Assembly (NCBI GenBank): GCA_040219135.1
Contig: JAVJTA010000011.1
Location: forward strand, 310,001 to 374,000
Length of the DNA stretch: 64,000 nucleotides
Direction: 5' to 3'
From: UBA7803 sp040219135
GTDB lineage: Bacteria; Pseudomonadota; Gammaproteobacteria; Pseudomonadales; Azotimanducaceae
The notes below the pieces were generated by a model. That model searched no databases and had not been told where the DNA came from. It saw only the letters and a program-made list of their open reading frames with translations. Below, one piece after another: positions 18,478 to 26,483 of this stretch; within the stretch, counting starts at the first letter, position 1, and each line of letters begins with the position of its first letter. Made by a program: the position numbers and the translations under genes.

Positions 18478-19569
18478 ATGCCGTCCGACCTACCCCTGCC
18501 AGGCGGAATCCGCTGCCGGTCGGTTGCCGCGGTCAACGGCCTCGACGTGCACCTGCTCGAATCGGGCAGCGCGGGCGACCCCTGCATTCTGCTGCTGCAC
18601 GGCTTCCCGGATCTCGCCTTCGGCTGGCGCAGGGTGATCGGCCCCCTGGCCGACGCCGGTTACCGCGTCATCGCTCCCGATCTGCGCGGCTACGGCCGCA
18701 CCACCGGTTGGAGACCGGAGTACGACGCCGACCTGCGCCCGTTCGGCATGCTGAATCTGGTGAAGGACCTGGTCGCCCTGCTGCAAGCCCTGGAGATCGA
18801 CCGGGTGCATTGCCTGGTGGGCCACGACTTCGGCTCGCCGCTGGCGGCGTACACGGCGCTGCTGCGGCCGGACCTGATCGAGCGGCTGGTGCTGATGAGC
18901 GCGCCCTTCGCCGGCGCTCCGGGTCTCGCGGCGCCGGGCTTCGACATGGACGCCGCGCTGCGGGCACTCTCCCCTCCGCGCAAACACTACCAGACCTACT
19001 ACCGTGAGCCGCAGGCCAACGCCGACCTGCTCGGCGCGCCGCACGGTCTCGCGAACTTCCTGCGCGCCTACTTCCACGTCAAATCAGCGGACTGGACCGA
19101 CAACCGACCGTTTCCGCTGTCCGCCTGGACCGCGGAGCAACTGGCACTTCTGCCTGCCTACTACTTGATGCACGCCGACCGGACCATGCCCGAGACCGTG
19201 GCGGCAGCGATGCCTGAGAAACCCTCGAGCTGGCTGAGCGACGCAGAGCTCGAGGTCTACGCAGCGGAGTACGCGCGCACCGGATTTCAGGGCGGGCTCA
19301 ACTGGTACCGGGCTTCACACGATGCCACGTTGCGCGCAGAACTTGCCGTACTGTTCGGAAAACCAATCCCGATACCCTGCTGGTTCATCAGCGGCGTCGC
19401 CGACTGGGGCAACCATCAGACGCCGCTCGCGCTGGAACGACTCGAACGCCGGGCAGCCGCCGACTACTGCGGCACTCGATTCCTTGCCGGGGCCGGACAC
19501 TGGGTGCAGCAGGAACAGGCACAGGCGACGATCAATCTGCTGCTGGACGTCGCGGCGACGACGCCATGA
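18478..19569 (+). CDS. Alpha/beta hydrolase, epoxide hydrolase-like
   Basis: Protein of 363 aa. Oxyanion motif HGFPD follows strand 3, and the nucleophile elbow VGHDFGS carries an Asp (D117) rather than Ser, which points to epoxide hydrolases and haloalkane dehalogenases. The C-terminal GAGHWVQQE holds the catalytic His. DLRGYGRTTGW is typical of soluble epoxide hydrolase relatives. Divergent from the acyl-CoA synthetase with 112 bp between. No signal peptide, so cytosolic. Substrate probably a small epoxide or halide from oxidative degradation (inference). Confidence 0.87.
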   Translation: MPSDLPLPGGIRCRSVAAVNGLDVHLLESGSAGDPCILLLHGFPDLAFGWRRVIGPLADAGYRVIAPDLRGYGRTTGWRPEYDADLRPFGMLNLVKDLVALLQALEIDRVHCLVGHDFGSPLAAYTALLRPDLIERLVLMSAPFAGAPGLAAPGFDMDAALRALSPPRKHYQTYYREPQANADLLGAPHGLANFLRAYFHVKSADWTDNRPFPLSAWTAEQLALLPAYYLMHADRTMPETVAAAMPEKPSSWLSDAELEVYAAEYARTGFQGGLNWYRASHDATLRAELAVLFGKPIPIPCWFISGVADWGNHQTPLALERLERRAAADYCGTRFLAGAGHWVQQEQAQATINLLLDVAATTP

Positions 19570-19702
19570 AGTTTGTCTGTCGGCCCTTGTCGCCTGCAAG
19601 CCCAACCGATTCGCCGGAGACCCTCGATCGACCGCGCCGACCCCTGACATCGATCCAGACGATGCCGTATGCTCTGAACGTGCCAATCAGCGGAGGCGAT
19701 CC

Positions 19703-20179
19703 ATGAAGTTCCACGACCTGCAGATGAAATCCATCAACGGCGAGGACGTGTCCTTCGCCGACTTTCAAGGCCAGCTCTGTCTGATCGTCAACGTCGCCAG
19801 CCGCTGAGGACTCACCCCTCAGTACGCAGGTCTGCGTACCCTTCACGAGAACAACAAGGACAGCGGCTTCAGCGTGCTGGCCTTTCCCTGCAATCAGTTC
19901 GGCGCCCAGGAACCCGGCAGCGATGCCGAGATCCTCGAGTTTGCGCGCAGCAGCTACCAGGTCGACTTCCCCATGTTCTCCAAGATCGAAGTCAACGGCG
20001 ATGGCGCCTGCGACCTCTACCGGATGCTCACCGCCGCCAAGGCGGACGAGTCCGGCAAGTCGGAGATCGCCTGGAACTTCACCAAGTTCCTGGTCAACGG
20101 CGACGGGGAAGTGGTCGCGCGCTTCGCGCCGCAGGTGACACCGGAAGAGATCGCCGCTCACCTCGACGAGTACCGTTGA
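19703..20179 (+). CDS. gpx: Glutathione peroxidase selenoprotein (UGA read as Sec)
   Basis: A single frame of 158 residues interrupted only by TGA at 19805-19807 (codon 35), exactly where glutathione peroxidases carry Sec or Cys: LIVNVASR-U-GLTPQYAG. The rest of the catalytic tetrad is intact: Q65 in FPCNQFG, W124 and N125 in WNFTKF. The protein lacks a signal peptide and has the short monomeric bacterial form. ATG at 19703 follows GGAGG. A perfect SECIS-like hairpin follows the TGA. It reduces hydroperoxides with thiol donors. Most bacterial homologues use Cys here, so the Sec form is uncommon. Lies 133 bp downstream of the hydrolase. Confidence 0.93.
19805..19839 (+). promoter_or_regulatory. 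Sec UGA codon plus bacterial SECIS hairpin in gpx
   Basis: After TGA 19805-19807 comes a perfect hairpin, GTACGCAGGTCTGCGTAC, at 19822-19839: 7-bp stem with loop GGTC. The apical part GCAGGTCTGC is the same as the upper stem-loop of the E. coli fdhF SECIS as I recall it. The loop GGU falls at nucleotides 25-27 counted from U of UGA, one codon later than in fdhF (22-24). Confidence 0.88.
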
Positions 20180-20242
20180 CAATCCGACCTTCGGAGAGGG
20201 CAGGTCCGCCCGCGCAGGCCGGGCGAAAAACCTAGTGGGCCG

Positions 20243-21142
20243 CTAGCCGACGACGGTTCCGGCGTCGCCCCCGGCAAGCGCGCCGCGGATGTCCCGCAGG
20301 GCGCAGATGCGAGCCGTTCTGCCGGTGGCCGCCACGTAGTCCAACGCGCTTTCGACCTTGGGCGCCATCGACCCCGCGCCCAGGCTGCCGGCGCGAAGCA
20401 TCCGCCGTCCGTGATCCAGCGACAGCCGGTCCAGCGGTCTGGCGCTCGCCTCACCGAAGCCTTCAAAGACGCCATCGACGTCGGTCGCAAACACCAGGTG
20501 TTGCGCGTCGAGCGCCACGGCCAGAAGACTGGCCACCCAGTCCTTGTCGACCACCGCGCTGATCGGCGTCCCGTCGGCTGTCAGCGGCACGCCGCCGCCA
20601 CCGCCGACGATGACGTGGTGTGTCGGGAGCAGCGCGGCGATGGCGTCGGTTTCCAGGATGTCGATGGGGCGAGGTGACGATACGATCTGCCGCCAGCCGC
20701 CAGCCACCTGCGTCACCGCGGTGCGATGGTCGGTTAACGATCTCAGAATCGGGCCGATCGGCTTCAACGGCGGCCCGGGATCATCGCCGACCAGCACCCG
20801 GGTCACCAGGCAGGCAACCGGCGCGTCGATCGCTTTCATGAGCAGATAACCCAGTTCACCCTGGGTCTGCGCCACGCGGATGTCGAGATTGGACTGCGCC
20901 GCCGGATCGACATCCGGGTCGCTTCGCAGGAGCCTGCCCACCTGCGGGCCGTTGCCGTGAACGATGATCAGTCGGTACTGCCGCGACGCCAGCTGCGTCA
21001 GGGCCCGGCCGGTTTGCGCCACGATCGAGCGCTCTGCGGCGTAATCGAGGTCAGCGTGCCCGGGCGGCGACAGGGCGTTGCCACCCAGCGCCAGCACCAG
21101 CACCGGACGCTGGTCAAACGGCAGATCGGCTGAGGAACTCAT
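20243..21142 (-). CDS. arcC: Carbamate kinase
   Basis: Amino-acid kinase-fold enzyme of 299 aa making ATP and carbamate from carbamoyl phosphate and ADP, or the reverse. Seen: VLALGGNALSP at the N-terminus, IVHGNGPQVG, GELGYLLMKAI, GGGGGVPL, and FATDVDGVFEGFG, ending in MAPKVESALDYVAATGR. Its start overlaps the upstream cyclic-diphosphoglycerate synthetase-like gene by 29 bp; a GTG near 21106 would remove the overlap. No arginine deiminase or ornithine carbamoyltransferase gene is adjacent, so the carbamoyl phosphate source is unknown. Confidence 0.9.
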   Translation of the reverse strand: MSSSADLPFDQRPVLVLALGGNALSPPGHADLDYAAERSIVAQTGRALTQLASRQYRLIIVHGNGPQVGRLLRSDPDVDPAAQSNLDIRVAQTQGELGYLLMKAIDAPVACLVTRVLVGDDPGPPLKPIGPILRSLTDHRTAVTQVAGGWRQIVSSPRPIDILETDAIAALLPTHHVIVGGGGGVPLTADGTPISAVVDKDWVASLLAVALDAQHLVFATDVDGVFEGFGEASARPLDRLSLDHGRRMLRAGSLGAGSMAPKVESALDYVAATGRTARICALRDIRGALAGGDAGTVVG

Positions 21143-22448
21143 CGACGAAGTGCATCAGTCCAGGCTCGCCCGCGTCGACGTAGCGATAGTGCGCACGGAC
21201 GACCGGCATGCGCAGGTCGCCGACTCTCGCCAGATCGATCGGTGTACCCGCGACGACGACATCAACGTCCGCGGCATTGATGGTCCGAACCAGCGCCGCG
21301 ACCTGCGCGCTGCCGTAGCCCATGGCCGGCAGCACCGGACCGATGTGCGGGTACTTCTCGAAAACCGCGGCGATTTCCGGTGTCGCAAAAGGTCTGGGAT
21401 CGACGATCTCCGCGTCTGCAACGGCCCTGACCGCCTGATAGCCAGCCCCGTAAGGCATGTCGCCGTGGGTTATGGTGGGGCCGTCCTCGACGATGAGCAC
21501 CCGTGCGCCAGCCAGAGCGGCGGGATCGTCGAGAGTGACTGGAGATGCCGCCATGACGCGCGGCGTGCCGGGCACCAGCCGGTCGAGTTCGTCGTTCACG
21601 ATGCGGAGTTGTTCCGGGGTGGCGGCGTCCACTTTGTTGACCACCACCAGATCCGCCGTCTCGAGCACCACGCTCCCGGGGTAGTGCCCATCGAGCCGGG
21701 CGGGTCGCAGCGCGTCGACGATTGCAAGGTTGAGTCCGGCACGGATGAACGAGAAGTCGTTGTTACCGCCATCCCAGAGCACCACGTCGGCTTCTGCCTG
21801 CGCCTGCTCGAGTATCCGTGCGTAGTCGACACCGGCGAACACGGTACCCCCGGCCTCGACATGCGGCTCGTACTCTTCGCGCTCCTCCAGAGAGCAGTTC
21901 GCGGCGTCGATGTCAGCCAGGGTGGCAAAACGCTGTACTGCCTGTTTCGCGGGCTCTCCGTACGGCATGGGGTGGCGCAGGGTGGCAACACGGTAGCCCT
22001 GACGGGTGAGCTCGGAGGCGATGTAGCGTGATGTCTGCGACTTGCCGCAGCCGGTGCGCACCGCACACACGGCGATGGCCGGCCGGGATGTTTCGAGCAT
22101 GGTCGAGCGCGGGCCCAGAAGGGTGAAGTCGGCGCCCGCCGCCAGCGCCGTCGAACCGATCCGCATGACGTGGTCATTGGTGACGTCGCTGTAGGCGAAC
22201 ACCACTTCGTCTATCGTCTCGGCCTCGCACAGCGCCGCGAGCCCCGCTTCCTCGACGATCGGAATGCCGTCTGGGTAGAGACTGCCGGCCAGTTCAGGCG
22301 GGTAGCGGCGCTCGGCGATTCCCGGGATCTGTGCAGCCGTAAAGGCGACGACGCGCACGGCCGGGTCGCCACGATAGACGACGTTGAAGTCGTGGAAGTC
22401 CCGGCCCGCCGCTCCACAGATGACCAGCCGTTTCACCGTTCCCGTCAT
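21114..22448 (-). CDS. Cyclic 2,3-diphosphoglycerate synthetase-like P-loop protein
   Basis: Protein of 444 aa. N-terminal Rossmann-like stretch RLVICGAAGRDFHDFN, then a central P-loop in CAVRTGCGKSQTSR and a GTPase-like region VVLWDGGNNDFSFIR, with VVNKVDAATPEQL resembling an NKxD element. This is the arrangement of archaeal cyclic 2,3-diphosphoglycerate synthetases, whose bacterial homologues lack a settled role. Start ATG at 22448 gives the family N-terminus. Translationally linked to carbamate kinase, which suggests a carbamoyl-phosphate or acyl-phosphate related role (inference). Confidence 0.8.
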   Translation of the reverse strand: MTGTVKRLVICGAAGRDFHDFNVVYRGDPAVRVVAFTAAQIPGIAERRYPPELAGSLYPDGIPIVEEAGLAALCEAETIDEVVFAYSDVTNDHVMRIGSTALAAGADFTLLGPRSTMLETSRPAIAVCAVRTGCGKSQTSRYIASELTRQGYRVATLRHPMPYGEPAKQAVQRFATLADIDAANCSLEEREEYEPHVEAGGTVFAGVDYARILEQAQAEADVVLWDGGNNDFSFIRAGLNLAIVDALRPARLDGHYPGSVVLETADLVVVNKVDAATPEQLRIVNDELDRLVPGTPRVMAASPVTLDDPAALAGARVLIVEDGPTITHGDMPYGAGYQAVRAVADAEIVDPRPFATPEIAAVFEKYPHIGPVLPAMGYGSAQVAALVRTINAADVDVVVAGTPIDLARVGDLRMPVVRAHYRYVDAGEPGLMHFVDEFLSRSAV

Positions 22449-22586
22449 TGAGGTACCTGCACCAGCGCGAGTCGCGCAACAGAATACGCGTCCGGGGCCG
22501 AGGTGCCTGTAGGTACATCCCAGGGGCTCGGATTTCGCCCGGATCGACATCGCAGTGCAGCCGGGTACTCCAGTACCATCGACACC

Positions 22587-23453
22587 ATGACCCACCCGAC
22601 CTTCAACGATTCAGTCTCCGCGACGCTGCGCGATACGGCTTCCGTGCTGGAAGCGCAGAAGGCCAACCCGTTCCGGGTGAATGCCTACCGACGCGCCGCC
22701 GAGACCATCGACGCCCTCGACCAGGATCTGCGCGAGTACATCCGCCAGCAAGGCGAGGAAGGGTTGACGAATTTGCCGTTCATCGGTCGTGGGCTTGCCG
22801 CCACGATTGTCGAGATCGTGCAGACCGGCGGACACGCGGTACTCGAACGTCTGCGCGGATCAACGCGTCCCGAACGGCTGTTCCAGACCGTGCCGGGAAT
22901 CGGTCCGACCCTGGCTCGAAGGATCTACGATTCCCTCCATGTCGATACCCTGGAGGGGCTCGAGGTTGCCGCTCACGACGGACGCCTCGAGCGGGTGCGC
23001 GGTATCGGCTCGCGCAAAGCCGATGCGATTCGTGCCGGCCTGACCAGTCTGCTGGGCCGGCGTCGCCGACCCGGAGCGGCAGCGTCGGGCCCGAGCGTGG
23101 CCACGCTGCTCGAGGTGGACGCGGAGTACCAAAGCAAAGCCGAACGCCGGAGGCTGCCGAAAATCGCGCCGCGACGCTTCAACCCCGAGCGCGAGTCATG
23201 GCTGCCGATCCTTCACGCGGACCGGGAGGGTTGGCACTTCACCGCGCTGTTCTCCAATACGGCACGTGCTCATGAACTGGGGCGCACCAACGACTGGGTC
23301 GTGCTGTACTTCTACAACGGTGAGCACGAAGAAGGTCAGCACACGGTGGTGACGGAGACCCGTGGCCCCCTGGCCGGACGGCGTGTGGTGCGTGGGCGTG
23401 AAGCCGAGTGCGCGCGGCACTACGGCGCCCGGGCATTGCGCTCAGCCCCATAG
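22587..23453 (+). CDS. Helix-hairpin-helix protein, PolX-N-terminal-like
   Basis: Protein of 288 aa. Residues 1-80 look like the 8-kDa helical domain of DNA polymerase beta/PolX (NPFRVNAYRRAAETIDAL, LPFIGRGLAATIVEIV), followed by helix-hairpin-helix motifs VPGIGPTLARRIYD and VRGIGSRKADAIRAGL. There is no palm nucleotidyltransferase or PHP domain; the remaining 120 residues (WLPILHADREGWHFTALFSN) are a separate conserved module. Probably a DNA-binding protein rather than a polymerase. ATG at 22587 fits the domain boundary. Divergent from the diphosphoglycerate synthetase-like gene. Confidence 0.8.
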   Translation: MTHPTFNDSVSATLRDTASVLEAQKANPFRVNAYRRAAETIDALDQDLREYIRQQGEEGLTNLPFIGRGLAATIVEIVQTGGHAVLERLRGSTRPERLFQTVPGIGPTLARRIYDSLHVDTLEGLEVAAHDGRLERVRGIGSRKADAIRAGLTSLLGRRRRPGAAASGPSVATLLEVDAEYQSKAERRRLPKIAPRRFNPERESWLPILHADREGWHFTALFSNTARAHELGRTNDWVVLYFYNGEHEEGQHTVVTETRGPLAGRRVVRGREAECARHYGARALRSAP

Positions 23454-23472
23454 CGGATTTGGAAGCCCCAAC

Positions 23473-24021
23473 ATGATCAAGACACTTCGACTCGCCACGG
23501 TTGCTTCGCTGCTGGTCTCACTGCTCGGCTGCGCCGGGGGTGAAGGCTCCAAACCGCGCTGGTCCGAAGCGCCGGAAATCGACGTCGCCGGCTACTCGAC
23601 TTTCGGCTGGTCGGACCGGACCGGCAAACCGCCGGTGACGATTCTCGACAACCAGATCCGCAACGCCGTGCGCGCTGAGCTCGTCGCGAAAGGCTACGTG
23701 GAATCATCCGACGCCCCCGACTTCCTCGTTCATCACGAGCCGGTCGAACAGGAAACGGTCAAGCAGGGGAGTCCGGTGCGCATCGGGATCGGCATTGGCA
23801 CCCGGTCCGGGAACGTGGGCGGCAGTGTCGGCACCTCGGTCGACGTCGGCGAGAAGGATCAGGTTGTGCAGCAGATGCGCGTCTCGATCCGGGCGACAAC
23901 TCCGGACGAGCGTGAAGCGTGGATCGGAACCACCGCAGTCATGGCAGAGCGCCCCGATGAGGAAACTGTCGATCGCGCGATCGCCGGCGTGATGAAGGGC
24001 TTCCCCGACCGCCGACAGTAG
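23473..24021 (+). CDS. DUF4136-type lipoprotein
   Basis: Lipoprotein of 182 aa with signal peptide and lipobox SLLGC. The body contains FGWSDRTG, LDNQIRNAVRAELVAKGYVES and DFLVHHEPV, which is the usual DUF4136 pattern, then a glycine-rich strand region IGIGIGTRSGNVGGSVG. Family function is unknown; these proteins are outer-membrane or periplasmic lipoproteins. Starts 19 bp after the helix-hairpin-helix gene and may be co-transcribed. Confidence 0.85.
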   Translation: MIKTLRLATVASLLVSLLGCAGGEGSKPRWSEAPEIDVAGYSTFGWSDRTGKPPVTILDNQIRNAVRAELVAKGYVESSDAPDFLVHHEPVEQETVKQGSPVRIGIGIGTRSGNVGGSVGTSVDVGEKDQVVQQMRVSIRATTPDEREAWIGTTAVMAERPDEETVDRAIAGVMKGFPDRRQ

Positions 24022-24044
24022 AGCACGACGGACTTTCAGTCCTT

Positions 24045-25745
24045 TCAGTCCAGCCGGAACCCTTCATAGCCGTTCGCGGCCACCTTGTCGCAACGATCCC
24101 GGTAGCGGGGGTAACCGCCAACGTACGGCATGAAGATGCGCGGCTTGCCCGGGATGTTGGCGCCGAGATACCAGGAATTGCAGCTCGGCGCCGTATACAT
24201 GGTGCCTTCGGCCACGGCGTTCACGTGGGCAACCCACTCCTCTTCGGCTTCCGGCAGTGCTTCGATGCGGCTGTAGCCGTTGGCGCGCAGGAAGTCGATG
24301 CAGTCGCCGATCCAGTTCACGTGCTGCTCGATCGCGACCAGCATGTTGCAGAGCACCGACGGGCTGCCGGGGCCGGTCACGGTGAACAGATTGGGAAATC
24401 CTGACAGCGCCAGCCCCAGATAGGTGACCGGTCCGTCTGCCCACTTGTCCTCGAGACGCAACGCGCCGCGGCCGCTGACGTTGGCCTTGAGCAGCGCGCC
24501 GGTCATGGCGTCGAAGCCGGTGGCGTAGATAAGCACGTCGAGATCGAAAACGGCTTCCGAGGTCCTCAGCCCCGTCGGCGTGACGGCCTCGATCGGCGTG
24601 GCGCGCACGTCCACCAGCGTGACGTTGTCCCGGTTGAACGTCTCGTAGTAGTCCCGGTCCAGCACCTGACGCTTGCAGCCGAGGCCGTAGTCCGTCGGAC
24701 ACAGTTTCTCCGCCGTCTCGGTATCCTGAACCAGCTCGCGAATTCCGTAGCGGAACGCCTCGTTGGCTGCTTCGTTGGCTTCCGGATCCGCGTAGGCATC
24801 GCGAAACGACAGCAGAACGCCGAGCCCCCGCTCCCGCACCAGTCGCTGACGCTGTTCGGGAGTCAGGTCGAGAATGGCGGCAGCTCCGCTGCCCTGAACG
24901 GGAATGGCAGTCACGCCCACCGGCTCAGCGACGGGCGCTGCGGTCGCGGACGTTCCGTCGGCAGCTTCGTCCGCGCCGCCGTCGCGCCGACTCTTCACCG
25001 GACGGAACCCGGAGAATCCGCCGGGGCTGCGCTGCTGCATCTCGCGGATCTGACGGTAATGGACCTTGAACTCGTCCTGCACCGCGCCACGCATGGCCTT
25101 GCGATTGGCCGGTACGGTATAGACAGGCGAGCGCTGGTACACGATGAGCTCCGCAGCCTGCTTCGCCAGCTCCGGTATCGCCTGTACGCCGGACGAACCG
25201 GTGCCGATGATTCCCACCCGCTTACCGGTCAGGTCCACGTCCTCCTGCGGCCAGCGCCCGGTATGCAACACCTGGCCCTGAAAGCTCTCGGCACCGGGGA
25301 TGTCCGGGACGTTGGGTACCGACAGGCACCCGGTCGCCATCACGCAGAACGGCGCCTCGAACTCCTCGCCAGCCTCCGTATGCAGACGCCAGACGCCCTC
25401 GGCCTCGAAGTACTCCGCCGCGCTGACCCGGGTGTCGAAGCGGATGTCGCGGCGCAGGTCAAAGCGGTCCGCCACGTGATTGGCGTAGCGGAGGATGTCC
25501 GGCTGGGCGGAGAAGACCTCCGGCCAGTCCCATTCCTGTTCCAGTTCCTCCGAGAAGCCAAAGGAGTACTCGAGGCTCGGCACATCGCAGCGCGCGCCGG
25601 GATAGCGGTTCCAGTACCAGGTGCCGCCGACGTCCGACCCCGCCTCCAGGGCCAGCACCGAAAGTCCCTGATTGCGGAACCGATGGATGGCGTACAACCC
25701 GGCAAAACCGGCGCCCACGATCAGCACGTCGTACCCGTCCGCCAT
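24045..25745 (-). CDS. Baeyer-Villiger monooxygenase (class B flavoprotein)
   Basis: FAD/NADPH enzyme of 566 aa that inserts oxygen next to a ketone to make esters or lactones. Seen: FAD motif IVGAGFAG near residue 9, GGTWYWNRYPGARCD, the BVMO fingerprint FQGQVLHTGRWP at 155-166, and NADPH motif GIIGTGSSG at 178-186. An insert rich in A, G and T around DGGADEAADGTSATAAPVAE is unusual and may be a surface loop. Convergent with the DUF4136 gene. Esters formed could feed the lipoprotein hydrolase at 3616 (inference). Confidence 0.93.
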   Translation of the reverse strand: MADGYDVLIVGAGFAGLYAIHRFRNQGLSVLALEAGSDVGGTWYWNRYPGARCDVPSLEYSFGFSEELEQEWDWPEVFSAQPDILRYANHVADRFDLRRDIRFDTRVSAAEYFEAEGVWRLHTEAGEEFEAPFCVMATGCLSVPNVPDIPGAESFQGQVLHTGRWPQEDVDLTGKRVGIIGTGSSGVQAIPELAKQAAELIVYQRSPVYTVPANRKAMRGAVQDEFKVHYRQIREMQQRSPGGFSGFRPVKSRRDGGADEAADGTSATAAPVAEPVGVTAIPVQGSGAAAILDLTPEQRQRLVRERGLGVLLSFRDAYADPEANEAANEAFRYGIRELVQDTETAEKLCPTDYGLGCKRQVLDRDYYETFNRDNVTLVDVRATPIEAVTPTGLRTSEAVFDLDVLIYATGFDAMTGALLKANVSGRGALRLEDKWADGPVTYLGLALSGFPNLFTVTGPGSPSVLCNMLVAIEQHVNWIGDCIDFLRANGYSRIEALPEAEEEWVAHVNAVAEGTMYTAPSCNSWYLGANIPGKPRIFMPYVGGYPRYRDRCDKVAANGYEGFRLD

Positions 25746-25979
25746 CCCTCACTCCTCTGAAACCCGTGACTCCGCGGTCAGGATACTTCGAGCACCGACT
25801 GACGTCAGCGCCTGCAGATCGGCCCCGAGGGCGCAGGCAACCCACGGGCACAGGCCCTGCACAGGCCAGGGGCACGCTTTCCAGATTGCACTGCGTCGGG
25901 GCGCCGCGCACGCGCTTCGGCCCTCGTGTCGGAATCTGAGAACGCCCGATGACGGCGAATCCAGCGGATCGTTCCTGTT

Positions 25980-25995
25980 TGGCACGCTTGTTGCC
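25980..25995 (+). promoter_or_regulatory. Sigma-54 (-24/-12) promoter candidate
   Basis: TGGCACGCTTGTTGCC matches TGGCACG-N4-TTGC with exact spacing and all conserved bases (the last consensus W is C). It points toward the small lipoprotein gene at 26065 and predicts transcription starting near 26005, inside the tandem repeats. No activator gene is adjacent. Confidence 0.6.
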
Positions 25996-26000
25996 CTACA

Positions 26001-26036
26001 CCAATCGGACCAATCAAACCAATCAGACCAATCAGA
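26001..26036 (+). repeat. Four tandem 9-bp CCAATC repeats
   Basis: Units are CCAATCGGA, CCAATCAAA, CCAATCAGA and CCAATCAGA. They begin seven bases after the -12 element and would form the start site and first part of the 5' leader. Simple tandem units like this can vary in number by slippage. No function is known to me. Confidence 0.85.
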
Positions 26037-26064
26037 GGGGACGGACGAGATTTGGAGCAGTATC

Positions 26065-26406
26065 GTGACGAGAACCTTCCTCCTGGCCTCCATCGGCGCG
26101 ACGTTGCTGGGCTGCAGCAGCGTGGAAACGCCCTGCAGCTCGCGGCTGTGCATCAGCCAGCGGGCCCAGCAACCGATCATCAGAGAGTGCGTGCGGGATC
26201 TCCACGTCTACGCGCTGCACCAGGCGCACCGTGAGGCCATCAATCGCAAATACCAGTACCCCCTCACCAACGCCTCGACCTACGCGACCCTGTCGCGAAT
26301 GGGAGCGATCGGGCCATCGCCTTGGGACTGGTGCGAAGCCTATGCGGCCCGGCAGGCCCGGGTGGTCATACCGCAGACGACCTTCAGCGATCGTCGGCTG
26401 AACTAG
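26065..26406 (+). CDS. Small cysteine-containing lipoprotein, function unknown
   Basis: Protein of 113 aa. GTG at 26065 lies seven bases after GGAG; the N-terminus MTRTFLLASIGATLLGC is a lipoprotein signal with lipobox Cys17. The mature part has Cys in ETPCSSRLCISQR, IIRECVRD and WDWCEAY, so disulfides are possible in the periplasm. No family recognised. Preceded by the -24/-12 promoter and 9-bp repeats. The next gene starts 77 bp later. Confidence 0.6.
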   Translation: MTRTFLLASIGATLLGCSSVETPCSSRLCISQRAQQPIIRECVRDLHVYALHQAHREAINRKYQYPLTNASTYATLSRMGAIGPSPWDWCEAYAARQARVVIPQTTFSDRRLN

Positions 26407-26483
26407 TGCCGCGCCGGAGGCCGGACTGCGCGCCGTCACGGATCGTGCGAGACTGAACCGCATCGGCGGACTGCCGCCACTCG

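Larger units (their letters stand above)
25746..26064. other. Intergenic region, 319 bp, no gene
   Basis: Separates the divergent monooxygenase and small lipoprotein genes. It holds the sigma-54-like promoter (25980-25995), four 9-bp repeats (26001-26036) and the lipoprotein ribosome binding site (GGAG at 26054-26057). Minus-strand open frames across it have biased, repetitive composition and are not credible genes. Confidence 0.7.

Noticed and set aside
20207..20225. Hairpin CGCCCG-loop-CGGGCG after gpx considered as a terminator.
   Set aside because: It is followed by AAAAA on the plus strand, and on the minus strand the T-run precedes the stem, so neither strand has the terminator layout.
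25749..26180. Minus-strand open frame with DWSDWFDWSDW repeats.
   Set aside because: The repeats are the reverse reading of the CCAATC tandem units; composition is not protein-like and it overlaps the real lipoprotein gene.
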